A stretch of 22,662 nucleotides of DNA, from assembly GCA_023391275.1 (NCBI GenBank), contig JAEWBE010000085.1, positions 1 through 22,662 on the forward strand. Direction: 5' to 3'. A program made the translations under genes and the position numbers. The notes under the pieces were generated by a model. That model did not search any database. It saw only the letters and a program-made list of their open reading frames with translations, and was not told the origin of the DNA. Shown here piece after piece: positions 1 through 7,669 of this stretch; position 1 is the stretch's first letter, and every line of letters starts with the position of its first letter. Origin of the DNA: Bacillota bacterium (GTDB lineage Bacteria > Bacillota > Clostridia > Oscillospirales > Acutalibacteraceae).

Positions 1-1267
1 GTTTATAGACAGCGCAAAAATTAAAATAAAAGCGGGGGACGGCGGCGCGGGTGCGGTTGCGTTTCATCGCGAAAAATTTGTCGCTTCCGGCGGGCCGGAC
101 GGCGGCGACGGGGGCCGCGGCGGCAGCATTGTTTTTCAGGTGGACGACAATGTTTCTACGTTGGCTGATTTCCGTTATAAGCGCAAATATATTGCAAAAA
201 ACGGGGAAAGCGGCGCGGGTAAACGCTGCTCGGGAAGAAAAGCGGAGGATCTAATTGTCAAGGTACCGCGCGGTACTCTGGTTAAGGATGCCGGAACCGG
301 CAGACTGATTGCCGACTTATCCACCGATGAACCCCAGATTATCGCCAGAGGCGGCCGCGGCGGCTGGGGTAATTCCCACTTTGCCACGCCTACCCGCCAG
401 ACTCCGCGTTTTGCAAAACCGGGAACGCCCGGCGAGGCGATGGAGCTTCAGCTTGAATTAAAGCTTTTAGCTGATGTAGGGCTTGTCGGTTACCCCAATG
501 TGGGAAAATCAACGCTCGTTTCCGTGGTCAGTGAGGCAAGACCAACCATCGCAAACTACCACTTCACCACGATCACACCTGTTTTGGGCGTGGTGCGCAT
601 GGGAGAGGGCAGCTCCTTTGTTATTGCGGATATCCCCGGCCTGATTGAAGGCGCGGGCGAAGGCGTCGGCCTCGGCCATCAGTTTCTGCGCCATGTGGAA
701 CGCTGCAGGATGCTGGTTCATATCGTGGATGTTTCCGGCAGCGAGGGCCGCGACCCAAAGCAGGACTTTCGTATTATTAATGAGGAACTGAAAAAGTTTA
801 ATCCAGATTTGGCCGCCAGACCAATGCTTGTGGCCGGAAATAAATGCGATCTTGCATCGGAAGAACAGATTGCCGATTTTAAAGCTTTTGCAGAACAGCA
901 GGGTTATGAGTTCTTCCCCATTATGGCGGCAATCCGTTATCAGGTTGACCCTTTGCTCAACCGGATTACCGAGCTGCTCAGCAAGCTTCCTCCGGTAAAA
1001 CAATTTGAACCCGAGCCGCTGCTGATTCCGCTGGAGGAAATTGACCGCAGGGCGGTACAGGTTACCAATCATGACGGTGTGTTTACCGTTGAGGGCGAGT
1101 GGCTTTTACAGGTTATCAATTCAGTTAATTTTGATGATTCCGAGTCTCTTCAATATTTTCAGCGCGTGCTGATTCAGTCCGGCGTCATTGACGCTCTGCG
1201 TGAAGCTGGAATTCAGGAAGGCGACACCGTGAGCATTTACGGGATTGAATTTGATTTTATGGAATAA
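1..1267 (+). CDS. obg: Obg/CgtA GTPase (ribosome assembly and stress), 5' end cut by the window
   Basis: The reading frame is open from base 2 and begins FIDSAKIKIKAGDGG, the normal second residue onward of Obg, so base 1 is very probably the last base of the start codon and the protein would be about 422 aa. Residues 2 to about 158 are the glycine-rich Obg fold. The G domain follows, with the P-loop GYPNVGKS at residues 164-171, the switch/G3 segment DIPGLIEGAG and the G4 motif NKCD near residue 281. The C-terminal ~80 residues form the OCT domain typical of Gram-positive Obg. Obg is a GTPase that binds the large ribosomal subunit and couples ribosome maturation to nutrient and stress status. 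The G5 region reads IMAAIRYQVD instead of the usual SAAT-like motif, a mild divergence. The mrnC gene follows closely and they are probably co-transcribed. Confidence 0.96.
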   Translation, partial: FIDSAKIKIKAGDGGAGAVAFHREKFVASGGPDGGDGGRGGSIVFQVDDNVSTLADFRYKRKYIAKNGESGAGKRCSGRKAEDLIVKVPRGTLVKDAGTGRLIADLSTDEPQIIARGGRGGWGNSHFATPTRQTPRFAKPGTPGEAMELQLELKLLADVGLVGYPNVGKSTLVSVVSEARPTIANYHFTTITPVLGVVRMGEGSSFVIADIPGLIEGAGEGVGLGHQFLRHVERCRMLVHIVDVSGSEGRDPKQDFRIINEELKKFNPDLAARPMLVAGNKCDLASEEQIADFKAFAEQQGYEFFPIMAAIRYQVDPLLNRITELLSKLPPVKQFEPEPLLIPLEEIDRRAVQVTNHDGVFTVEGEWLLQVINSVNFDDSESLQYFQRVLIQSGVIDALREAGIQEGDTVSIYGIEFDFME

Positions 1268-1323
1268 GAAAACCGGGCCTCTGTGCACAGCGCGCTGGCT
1301 TGGGACAGAACAGGAGTGCTTTT

Positions 1324-1722
1324 TTGGAACGCTTATACAACGCAGACTGTGACCCGAAGCTGCTTAGCCCGTTGACGCTTGCCTTTGTCGGCGATTGTGC
1401 CTTTGAACTTTTCGTGCGGGAACGGCTTGTGTGCGGGGGAAACTGCCCGGTGAATTCCCTGCATAAAAAATCGGTCACGCAGGTTTGCTGCAGCGCGCAG
1501 GCGCAGGCATCACAAAAAATACTTCCTCTGTTAACGGAGGAAGAGATGGACATTTTTAAACGCGGCAGAAACGCCCATACAAACCATGTGCCCAAAAATT
1601 CAAGCCCCGCGGATTACCATGCCGCAACTGCATTTGAAACATTGTTTGGGTATCTTTACTTAATGGGCAGAATTGAACGCCTGCGTGAAATTTTTGATTT
1701 AATGTGTGAAGAAATATTATAA
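1324..1722 (+). CDS. mrnC: Mini-ribonuclease III (23S rRNA maturation)
   Basis: This is a compact RNase III catalytic domain without a double-stranded RNA binding domain, 132 aa from the start chosen here, as expected for Mini-III of Firmicutes, which trims the 23S rRNA precursor. Visible family motifs are LAFVGDCAFELFVR (Asp24 at the catalytic position), SLHKKS, FKRGRNA and TAFETLFGYLYL (Glu105). I chose the TTG at 1324 because AGGAG at 1312-1316 lies 7 nt upstream. The in-frame TTG at 1300 would add eight residues but has no Shine-Dalgarno. The gene lies 56 nt after obg and 17 nt before the YitT gene, consistent with one transcript. Confidence 0.93.
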   Translation: MERLYNADCDPKLLSPLTLAFVGDCAFELFVRERLVCGGNCPVNSLHKKSVTQVCCSAQAQASQKILPLLTEEEMDIFKRGRNAHTNHVPKNSSPADYHAATAFETLFGYLYLMGRIERLREIFDLMCEEIL

Positions 1723-1739
1723 TTGGGAGGTGTTTTCAG

Positions 1740-2666
1740 ATGGTTCCCAATACATCGAGGAAAAAAGCGGAAGAAATTTTCAAGGATATTTTGTATTTTG
1801 TTGTGGGAAGCTTAATTTATGCTGTTTCGGTCAATGAATTTACTGCACCGAACAATATTGCTCCCGGCGGTGTTACCGGTATCAGCACGATGGTAAACCA
1901 TATTACAGGCTGGCCGATCGGTATGTTCAGCCTGCTGTTAAATATTCCTATTTTTATTTGGGCTATTGTCGAAATCGGATACAAGCTGGTTGGTAAAACG
2001 ATTATCGCAACGGTTTTTGTATCGGTAGCAATCGACTTGCTTCAAAAAGTTCTGCCCGCTTACACCGGTGATCAGATGCTTGCCGCGTTGATCGGCGGAA
2101 TTACGGAGGGAATCGGCCTCTCGCTCGTATTTATGCGCGGGGGGACAACCGGCGGTTCGGATTTGGTTGCCCGGCTGCTTGGAAGGCGGATCCCTCATTT
2201 ATCTATGGGCAAGCTGATGCTTGGCATTGATATAAGCGTTGTGATTGTGTCCGCGTTTGTATATGGCAGCATTGAAAGCGCGCTTTATGCCGTAATTACC
2301 ATCTTTGTAACCACAAGGCTGATTGATGCGATCCTTTATGGTACGGATATCGGTACGGGAAAGTTGTTATTCATTATGTCTGTAAAAAATGATGAGATTT
2401 CACGTGACATCTTAACCGATATGGACCGGGGGGTTACTGTTTTGAAATCCCGCGGGGCTTACAGCGGGCGTGAGGGGGAAGTTCTGCTTTGCGCGGTACG
2501 GCGCTATGAAGTCGTCAAAGTAAAAGAGATTGTCCGGTCTCATGATAAGGATGCGTTCATGATTGTTGGGGATGCCGGGGAAATTTCCGGAGAAGGCTTC
2601 CGGGAAGCGAAGCCGGATGATAAAACATTAAAAGAATTAATAGCGCACGCGAAGAAAAGAAAATGA
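1740..2666 (+). CDS. YitT family integral membrane protein with C-terminal DUF2179 domain
   Basis: A 308-aa protein whose first ~200 residues hold five or six hydrophobic segments containing the YitT signature around FTAPNNIAPGGVTGIS and the conserved FMRGGTTGGSDLVARLL. Residues ~208-285 form a soluble DUF2179 domain (starting LLFIMSVKNDEISRDIL), the usual YitT arrangement. The molecular function of the family is not established; proposals include membrane transport, and I do not assign a substrate. The ATG start has GGGAGG about 10 nt upstream. The stop codon runs directly into the strong terminator at 2666-2707, so this is the last gene of the obg-mrnC group. Confidence 0.92.
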   Translation: MVPNTSRKKAEEIFKDILYFVVGSLIYAVSVNEFTAPNNIAPGGVTGISTMVNHITGWPIGMFSLLLNIPIFIWAIVEIGYKLVGKTIIATVFVSVAIDLLQKVLPAYTGDQMLAALIGGITEGIGLSLVFMRGGTTGGSDLVARLLGRRIPHLSMGKLMLGIDISVVIVSAFVYGSIESALYAVITIFVTTRLIDAILYGTDIGTGKLLFIMSVKNDEISRDILTDMDRGVTVLKSRGAYSGREGEVLLCAVRRYEVVKVKEIVRSHDKDAFMIVGDAGEISGEGFREAKPDDKTLKELIAHAKKRK

Positions 2667-2707
2667 AAAACAGGCGGTCTTGTATGCATACAAAACCGCC
2701 TGTTTTT
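2666..2707. terminator. Bidirectional intrinsic terminator between convergent genes
   Basis: A nearly perfect inverted repeat: arms AAAAACAGGCGG and CCGCCTGTTTTT around an inner stem that closes on a TGCA loop. The flanking A and T runs give a U-tract on either strand, so it can stop transcripts from the YitT gene (+) and from the Ser/Asn-rich gene (-). The YitT TGA stop overlaps its first base. Confidence 0.9.
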
Positions 2708-2733
2708 GCAGAAACCGGATTCTTCAAACTGAA

Positions 2734-3033
2734 TTAGTTGTCTTTGCAGTTGTTGGAATTATTGGTACTGTTGGAACTTGTCCCATAATTGGAACTGGAA
2801 CTTGTGCCGTACTTGGAGCCGGTGGTGTCACTGGCAGAACTGGTTCCATTGTTGGAACGGCTTGTACTGTTGTTTGAGCGGGAAGTGCTATTGTTCGAGC
2901 GGTTTGTGCTGTTGGAACTGGTGCCGTTGGAAGTACGGTTTGTACTGTTCGAACTGGTTGTGGTGTATGAACTGCCGTTGCTGCTTGTGCCGTTGTTGCT
3001 GGAATTCTGTCGGTTTGAAGATTGTTTATCCAT
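2734..3033 (-). CDS. Small Ser/Asn/Thr-rich low-complexity protein, unknown function
   Basis: This is the only minus-strand gene I can support. It encodes 99 aa, of which by my count 34 are Ser, 23 Asn and 16 Thr, with scattered Arg, Gly and Tyr and a C-terminal NCKDN. The middle contains tandem copies of RSNNSTS-like units. There is no signal peptide, transmembrane segment or recognisable domain. It is judged real because on the minus strand a strong Shine-Dalgarno (AGGGGGTGA) precedes the ATG at 3033 by 5 nt, and because a bidirectional terminator follows the stop. An upstream GTG at 3042 in the same frame lies inside the Shine-Dalgarno and is rejected. It is divergent from the methyltransferase gene. 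Hydrophilic disorder and composition would suit a spore-associated or surface-coating protein, but that is a guess. Confidence 0.72.
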   Translation of the reverse strand: MDKQSSNRQNSSNNGTSSNGSSYTTTSSNSTNRTSNGTSSNSTNRSNNSTSRSNNSTSRSNNGTSSASDTTGSKYGTSSSSNYGTSSNSTNNSNNCKDN

Positions 3034-3107
3034 AAAATTCACCCCCTTCGAAAATTATTATTTACGTCCCAAAGGAAAATATACCAATATTTTTGGAGCT
3101 GATTGAG

Positions 3108-4439
3108 TTGAATTTATTGCCGCAGGCATTCAAAATAAAAATGAAAACCATTTTGAATAACGAGTTTGAAGCGTTTTTGAATGAGTATCAAGCGCCATAT
3201 TATCGTGGAATCCGTTTAAATCCGCTAAAATGTGACGAGCCGACTTTGAAAGCGGCGCTTCCGTTTTCAATTGCGCCCGCACCCTTTTCCGTTTTATCTT
3301 ATTATATCCCGGCGGAAGCGGAAAAAATCGGCTCGCTGCCAATGCACCATGCGGGGGCGTTTTATTCACAGGAGCCTTCGGCCGCATCCGCCGTCACGGT
3401 GCTGAATCCGCAGCCGGGTGATGTGATCCTGGATTTATGCGCCGCCCCGGGCGGAAAATCAACGCAGATTGCCGCGCTACTGAATGGGAAAGGCCTGCTG
3501 TGGTCAAACGAGGTAGTCAAAAGCCGGGCAAACATTCTGCTTTCCAATCTGGAGCGATGCGGCGTTGCAAACGCGGTAGTTTCATCCTGCCATCCGGAAG
3601 TGCTCTGTACCGCGCTTGCCGGCTATTTTGACAAGGTTCTGGTTGATGCACCGTGTTCCGGCGAGGGGATGTTCCGCCGTGACGAACAGGCGGTTCTTGA
3701 CTGGAGCCCCGCACATGTGGAGGCCTGTGCCGCGCGTCAGCTTGCCATTCTGGAAAGTGCCGTGCATGCTCTGAAGGAGAATGGCACCATGGTATACTCC
3801 ACCTGTACTTTTTCCCGGGAGGAAAACGAAGGTGTGATTAGCGCGTTTCTTGCGGGTCACAGCGATTTTGAACTGCTGGACTGCGGCCAAAACTTCGGCC
3901 GCCCTGCGGCGCTTCCCGAAGCGCGCCGGATTTTTCCCATGGACGGTGGGGAAGGCCATTTTGTCGCTCTGCTCAGAAGGCTTTCCCGCAACGATTGCTG
4001 CCTGCAGCCTTACCCGGTGAAAAAATTGCAGAATTCTGATATGGCGGGGGAATTGTACCGTCAGATTTTTCAAGGTGACTGTGACAGGCGCATTGAACAG
4101 ATTGGAAATTATTTTTTGATGCTGCCTGAAATTCTTCCGGAGCTAAAAAATCTTGGCGTAATTCGTGCCGGGGTTCTGCTGGGGGAAGCGAAAACGAACC
4201 GCGTGGAACCGGCCCACGCGTTATTCATGTCGGCGAGGCCGCGGGAACTGAACGCCGTGGTGAATCTCCCGCATAATTCCCCGCAAATCGGGGCGTTTCT
4301 ACGTGGCGAGGAAATTGAAGCCGATATCGGCGTACAGGGCTTTGCCGGCGTTGCGGTGGATGGTGTTGTCACGGGATTCGGCAAATACTCAAACGGCCGG
4401 TTGAAAAATCGCTACCCAAAAGGACTGAGGAACCACTGA
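3108..4439 (+). CDS. RsmF/RsmB-family rRNA (cytosine-C5) methyltransferase
   Basis: A 443-aa class I SAM-dependent RNA m5C methyltransferase of the NOL1/NOP2/Sun family. The N-terminal RNA-binding region (…RGIRLNPLKC…) is followed by SAM motif I DLCAAPGGKS near residue 110. Motif IV DAPCSGEGMFRRD carries Cys183 and motif VI STCTFS carries Cys233; these are the family's release and nucleophilic cysteines. The C-terminal ~140 residues match the RsmF-type extension (pre-PUA and PUA-like) and end after GFGKYSNGRLKNRYPKGL. It probably methylates a cytosine of 16S rRNA in the cytoplasm; the exact position cannot be read from sequence. I chose TTG 3108 because GGAG lies 9 nt upstream and family members begin MNLP-like. 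TTG 3093 is the alternative. Confidence 0.92.
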   Translation: MNLLPQAFKIKMKTILNNEFEAFLNEYQAPYYRGIRLNPLKCDEPTLKAALPFSIAPAPFSVLSYYIPAEAEKIGSLPMHHAGAFYSQEPSAASAVTVLNPQPGDVILDLCAAPGGKSTQIAALLNGKGLLWSNEVVKSRANILLSNLERCGVANAVVSSCHPEVLCTALAGYFDKVLVDAPCSGEGMFRRDEQAVLDWSPAHVEACAARQLAILESAVHALKENGTMVYSTCTFSREENEGVISAFLAGHSDFELLDCGQNFGRPAALPEARRIFPMDGGEGHFVALLRRLSRNDCCLQPYPVKKLQNSDMAGELYRQIFQGDCDRRIEQIGNYFLMLPEILPELKNLGVIRAGVLLGEAKTNRVEPAHALFMSARPRELNAVVNLPHNSPQIGAFLRGEEIEADIGVQGFAGVAVDGVVTGFGKYSNGRLKNRYPKGLRNH

Positions 4440-4480
4440 CAAATCAATCCAAATTTTTTGACGCTTTAATTGGCTAAAAC

Positions 4481-4509
4481 TTGAATTCATAAAAAAATGA
4501 TGTTATAAT
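4481..4509 (+). promoter_or_regulatory. Sigma-A promoter of ilvE
   Basis: TTGAAT at 4481-4486 and a perfect TATAAT at 4504-4509 are separated by exactly 17 nt, 33 nt ahead of the ilvE start. No T-box, leader ORF or riboswitch fits into the ~30-nt leader. Confidence 0.8.
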
Positions 4510-4542
4510 AATCGATAATTAATTTGAAAGAGGGCATCTTAA

Positions 4543-5613
4543 ATGCAGGAGATCAGAGTGGAACTGACAGAGCATCCGAAACAAAAGCCGACCGATTCGA
4601 CGAAGCTCGGTTTTGGTACGATATTTACCGACCATATGTTCATTATGAACTATGATGAGGGAGAGGGCTGGCATGACGCCAGAATTGTCCCGTTTGGACC
4701 AATTGAGCTTTCACCGGCGGCAATGTGTCTGCATTACGGACAGTCTGTTTTCGAGGGAATGAAGGCTTACCGTGCGGTTGACGGAAGAATTCTGCTTTTC
4801 AGGCCGGACAAGAACATGGCCCGTTTGAATTCGTCCAATGATCGTCTCTGCATCCCTCTCATTGATGAAGAATTCGGCAAACAGGCAATTGAAAAGCTTG
4901 TTTCTGTTGAAAGGGATTGGATTCCCTCAGCCGAAGGCACCTCTCTTTACATTCGTCCGTTTATTATCGGCGTTGACCCGCACATCGGCGTTCATCCGGC
5001 GCAGCACCTGCTGTTCATCGTACTGTGTTCTCCGGTTGGCGCGTACTATCCGGAAGGGCTGAATCCGGTAAAGATTTATGTTGAAAAGAATTATGTCCGC
5101 GCGGTCAAGGGCGGTATGGGCTATACAAAAACGGCGGGCAACTACGCTGCTTCGTTAAAGGCTCAGGATGAGGCTGAAAAGCAAAACTACACACAGGTGC
5201 TCTGGCTTGACGGTGTAGAGCGTAAATATATTGAAGAAGTCGGAACCATGAATGTATTTTTCGTCATCGGCGACGAAGTTGTGACGCCGGAATTACAGGG
5301 CTCAATTCTTCCGGGTATTACCCGTATGTCTTCCATTGAGCTGCTGAAATCATGGGGAATGAAAGTGGTGGAACGCAAACTTTCCATCGACGAACTTGCC
5401 GAGGCAGCCGCAAGCGGCAGCCTGAAGGAAGCGTTCGGCACCGGCACGGCCGCCGTTATTTCGCCGATCGGCCATTTAAAGTGGGGCGATGACATCATGA
5501 AAATCAACAATGGACAAATCGGCCCGATTTCCCAGCGCCTTTATGATACGCTTACTGAAATTCAGTGGGGCAAAAGGAAGGACACCTTCGGCTGGACTGT
5601 TGAAGTAAAATAA
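4543..5613 (+). CDS. ilvE: Branched-chain amino acid aminotransferase
   Basis: A 356-aa fold-type IV PLP enzyme of the BCAT-II type, which transfers amino groups between glutamate and the 2-oxo acids of Leu, Ile and Val in the cytoplasm. The N-terminal region contains LHYGQSVFEGMKAYR. The PLP lysine is Lys196 in GYTKTAGNYAAS, followed by the conserved KYIEEVGTMNVFFV segment and GILPGITR-like SILPGITRMS. The C-terminal GTGTAAVISPIG motif binds the cofactor phosphate. Length and motif order are normal. The ATG has an AGAGGG Shine-Dalgarno, and the gene is transcribed from its own strong promoter. A hairpin follows the stop, so it may be monocistronic with partial read-through into the next gene. 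Confidence 0.96.
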   Translation: MQEIRVELTEHPKQKPTDSTKLGFGTIFTDHMFIMNYDEGEGWHDARIVPFGPIELSPAAMCLHYGQSVFEGMKAYRAVDGRILLFRPDKNMARLNSSNDRLCIPLIDEEFGKQAIEKLVSVERDWIPSAEGTSLYIRPFIIGVDPHIGVHPAQHLLFIVLCSPVGAYYPEGLNPVKIYVEKNYVRAVKGGMGYTKTAGNYAASLKAQDEAEKQNYTQVLWLDGVERKYIEEVGTMNVFFVIGDEVVTPELQGSILPGITRMSSIELLKSWGMKVVERKLSIDELAEAAASGSLKEAFGTGTAAVISPIGHLKWGDDIMKINNGQIGPISQRLYDTLTEIQWGKRKDTFGWTVEVK

Positions 5614-5632
5614 GTGTTGAACATCAGAACGT

Positions 5633-5669
5633 CAAAGGCGGCGGCAATTTGTCGTTGCCTTTGTTTATT
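5633..5669 (+). terminator. Probable intrinsic terminator after ilvE
   Basis: CAAAGGC at 5633-5639 pairs with GCCTTTG at 5657-5663, and the inner GGCGGC/GTCGTT extends the stem to 13 pairs with three G-U wobbles around an AATTT loop. The following TTTATT is a short U-tract. It ends just before the Shine-Dalgarno of the pseudouridine synthase gene, so it may act as an attenuator. Confidence 0.6.
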
Positions 5670-5681
5670 GCAGGGGGCTTT

Positions 5682-6569
5682 ATGCGTGAACTTACATTTC
5701 CCGTTCCGGCCGGGTACGACGGCATCAGGCTGAAGAGTTTTCTTCGCGGATACTGCGGACTTTCCTCGCGCCTGATGATTAAGCTGAAACGCGAACCAAT
5801 GGGAATCACCAGCAACGGGCTTCATGCAATTGTTACGGACCGGCTCAGAACCGGGGACGTTGTGCGCCTCCTGATGCCGGATGACGAGAAGCAGCCGGAG
5901 CCGGTTGATATGCCGCTCTCGGTAGTTTACGAAGACGATGATGTTCTCCTTGTCGACAAGCCCGCGTCTATGCCGATGTATCCCACGCCGGGCCATGACT
6001 GCGACAGTCTGGCCAATGCCGTGGCAGCGTATTTTTTGAAACAGGGAGAAAAAGTTGCGTTTCGTCCGGTGTACCGTTTGGATAAAGATACGACCGGGCT
6101 GGTGGTGCTTGCTAAAAATCCGTATGCGGCCGCCTGCCTTGCAAGTCAAATACAAAAAGAATATATTGCAGTTTGCGAGGGCGAACTTTCCGGAAGCGGC
6201 AGGATTGATGAACCGATCGGACTGAAAGAAGGCCACCGGATACAGCGCGCGGTAACGCCGCAGGGGGAAAAAGCGGTTACCGGGTGGCGGGTGCTTTGCA
6301 GCGTGCATCGGTACAGTCTGGTGGTTCTGAAACTGGAAACCGGCCGAACCCATCAAATTCGGGTGCACTTATCCCATATGGGATATCCTTTGGCCGGTGA
6401 CGATATGTATGGCGGAGGGTGTGCACTGATCGGGAGGCAGGCGCTTCACTGCGGGAAAATCCGCTTTGTTCATCCTGTTTCGAATAAAGAGATGTGTTTT
6501 GTCAGCGAGCTGCCGCGCGATATGCAGAATTTGCTTGAAGCATGTGATATGGAAATTGTACAAAAATAG
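5682..6569 (+). CDS. RluA/RluD-family pseudouridine synthase
   Basis: A 295-aa protein with an N-terminal S4-like RNA-binding segment (residues ~12-65) and an RluA-type catalytic domain. The hallmark RLDKDTTGLVVLAKN contains the catalytic Asp134. The second conserved stretch LETGRTHQIRVHLSHMGYPL is also present. The family converts uridine to pseudouridine in 23S rRNA, and some members act on tRNA; the target site is not predictable here. I chose the ATG at 5682 because AGGGGG sits 4 nt upstream. The in-frame TTG at 5649 falls inside the hairpin loop region after ilvE and has no ribosome binding site. Confidence 0.92.
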   Translation: MRELTFPVPAGYDGIRLKSFLRGYCGLSSRLMIKLKREPMGITSNGLHAIVTDRLRTGDVVRLLMPDDEKQPEPVDMPLSVVYEDDDVLLVDKPASMPMYPTPGHDCDSLANAVAAYFLKQGEKVAFRPVYRLDKDTTGLVVLAKNPYAAACLASQIQKEYIAVCEGELSGSGRIDEPIGLKEGHRIQRAVTPQGEKAVTGWRVLCSVHRYSLVVLKLETGRTHQIRVHLSHMGYPLAGDDMYGGGCALIGRQALHCGKIRFVHPVSNKEMCFVSELPRDMQNLLEACDMEIVQK

Positions 6570-6596
6570 AGAATTGGGTTGTATGAAATGGATGTC

Positions 6597-6655
6597 ATTG
6601 CATAAAAGTGAATTATTATTTAATAATGTGCTTGATTTTTGCATATTTATGCGTT
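6597..6655 (+). promoter_or_regulatory. Two ArgR-box-like sites at the ABC transporter promoter
   Basis: Compared with the arginine-repressor consensus WNTGNATWWWWATNCANW, 6638-6655 (core TTGCATATTTATGCG) matches at 17 of 18 positions and lies between the -35 and -10 elements. The stretch at 6597-6614 (core TTGCATAAAAGTGAA) matches at 16 of 18. The consensus is degenerate and the region AT-rich, so this is suggestive only. If real, arginine would repress the transporter. Confidence 0.35.
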
Positions 6656-6660
6656 ATAAT
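6632..6660 (+). promoter_or_regulatory. Sigma-A promoter of the amino-acid ABC transporter
   Basis: TTGATT at 6632-6637 and TATAAT at 6655-6660 are 17 nt apart, 58 nt upstream of the binding-protein start. The inverted repeat ATTATT-T-AATAAT lies immediately upstream at 6615-6627. Confidence 0.8.
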
Positions 6661-6718
6661 ACGACCATAATCAAAAATAAATTAAATCGAACTCTGATTT
6701 TGATGGAGGGTCATTACT

Positions 6719-7585
6719 ATGAAAAATTTGTCTAAAATCGCTGCATTTGTTCTTGCAGCTACTATGGCGGTTTCTATGAGTGCCTGTTCGAGCAGCGGCA
6801 CAACTGCTTCCGCAGCGGCAAGCACCGCAGCAAGCGAGGCAGCATCCAGCGCGGCGGCTTCTTCAGCGGCTTCCACATCGGTGGATAAGATCAAGGCCGA
6901 CGGATTTGTCACTATGTCAACCAATGCGGAGTTTGAACCGTTTGAGTATAAGGACGGAGATAATATCGTTGGAATTGATGCCGACCTTGCACAGAAAATC
7001 GCGGATAAGCTCGGAGTTAAACTTAAAATCAACGATGTTGCTTTCGATACCTTAACCACAGAGTTAAGCGCCGGAAAGACTAATTTTGTTGCGGCCGGCA
7101 TGACGGTAACAGATGACAGGAAAAAGAATGTTGACTTTTCCGACACCTACTTTGATGCGTCACAGGCGATTATTGTTCCGAAGAACAGCGCCATTAAGGC
7201 CAGAACCGATCTGAACGGCAAAAAGGTTGGGGTTCAGCAGGGCACAACGGGCGACACATTCTGCACCAATGAGGATGGCAAAAGCGATATCAAGGTTGGT
7301 TCCGTCGAACGTTACAACAAGGGTGTTGACGCCATCACCGATTTGATCAACGGAAAAATAGACGCGGTTGTCATCGACGACTTCCCGGCAAAGAAATTTG
7401 TCGAGAAAAACACCGATAAGCTTGTGAAGCTGGATGAGGCATTGACGGTGGAACAGTATGCAATCGCCGTGAAAAAGGGTGATGAAGCAATGCTCAAATC
7501 CGTAAATGAAGTTCTCGGCGAGTTGAAATCAAGCGGCGAACTGGATAAGATTATTGAGAAATATAAGGCTGCTCTGGGCGCCTAA
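6719..7585 (+). CDS. Polar amino acid ABC transporter substrate-binding lipoprotein
   Basis: A 288-aa family 3 solute-binding protein (SBP_bac_3). Residues 1-22 are a lipoprotein signal peptide ending in the lipobox SMSAC, with Cys23 as the lipidated residue. A flexible Ala/Ser linker (about residues 24-52) tethers the binding domain outside the membrane. The binding domain carries the typical NAEFEPFEYKDGDNIVGIDADL start, AGMTVTDDRKKNVDFSDTYF and the hinge region LNGKKVGVQQGTTGD. The fold captures polar amino acids such as Gln, Arg, His or Cys; the ligand cannot be fixed from sequence, though the ArgR-like sites hint at arginine. The ATG has a GGAGGG Shine-Dalgarno 8 nt upstream. A strong hairpin separates it from the permease gene. 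Confidence 0.95.
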   Translation: MKNLSKIAAFVLAATMAVSMSACSSSGTTASAAASTAASEAASSAAASSAASTSVDKIKADGFVTMSTNAEFEPFEYKDGDNIVGIDADLAQKIADKLGVKLKINDVAFDTLTTELSAGKTNFVAAGMTVTDDRKKNVDFSDTYFDASQAIIVPKNSAIKARTDLNGKKVGVQQGTTGDTFCTNEDGKSDIKVGSVERYNKGVDAITDLINGKIDAVVIDDFPAKKFVEKNTDKLVKLDEALTVEQYAIAVKKGDEAMLKSVNEVLGELKSSGELDKIIEKYKAALGA

Positions 7586-7609
7586 CAGCCGCATTCCTTC
7601 ATTCAGAAC

Positions 7610-7645
7610 GCAGGGCCGGCAGAATATTCTGCCGCCCTGCTTTTC
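7610..7645 (+). terminator. Terminator/attenuator hairpin between binding-protein and permease genes
   Basis: GCAGGG and GGCAGAA pair with TTCTGCC and CCCTGC to give a long GC-rich stem (7610-7640), followed by TTTTCTC. It is intergenic inside the operon, where partial termination would yield more binding protein than membrane components. Confidence 0.82.
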
Positions 7646-7669
7646 TCAGTTTAAAACGGGAGGTTAAAT

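Noticed and set aside
2740..2990. Repetitive short units that at first glance resemble a repeat array.
   Set aside because: The units are irregular and follow codon periodicity of a low-complexity protein; there are no constant repeats with unique spacers, so it is not CRISPR.
2680..3106. Plus-strand frames over the Ser/Asn-rich gene, some Cys/Trp-rich or Leu/Val-rich.
   Set aside because: They are translations of the complementary repeat-like sequence, lack ribosome binding sites, and one starts inside the terminator.
4440..4542. Possible T-box or other leader control of ilvE.
   Set aside because: The promoter sits so close to the gene that only about 30 nt of leader remains, with no stem or terminator.
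6788..6880. Ala/Ser-rich stretch in the binding lipoprotein as a possible frameshift or repeat expansion.
   Set aside because: Such flexible linkers after the lipidated cysteine are normal in Gram-positive substrate-binding proteins and the domain after it is in frame.
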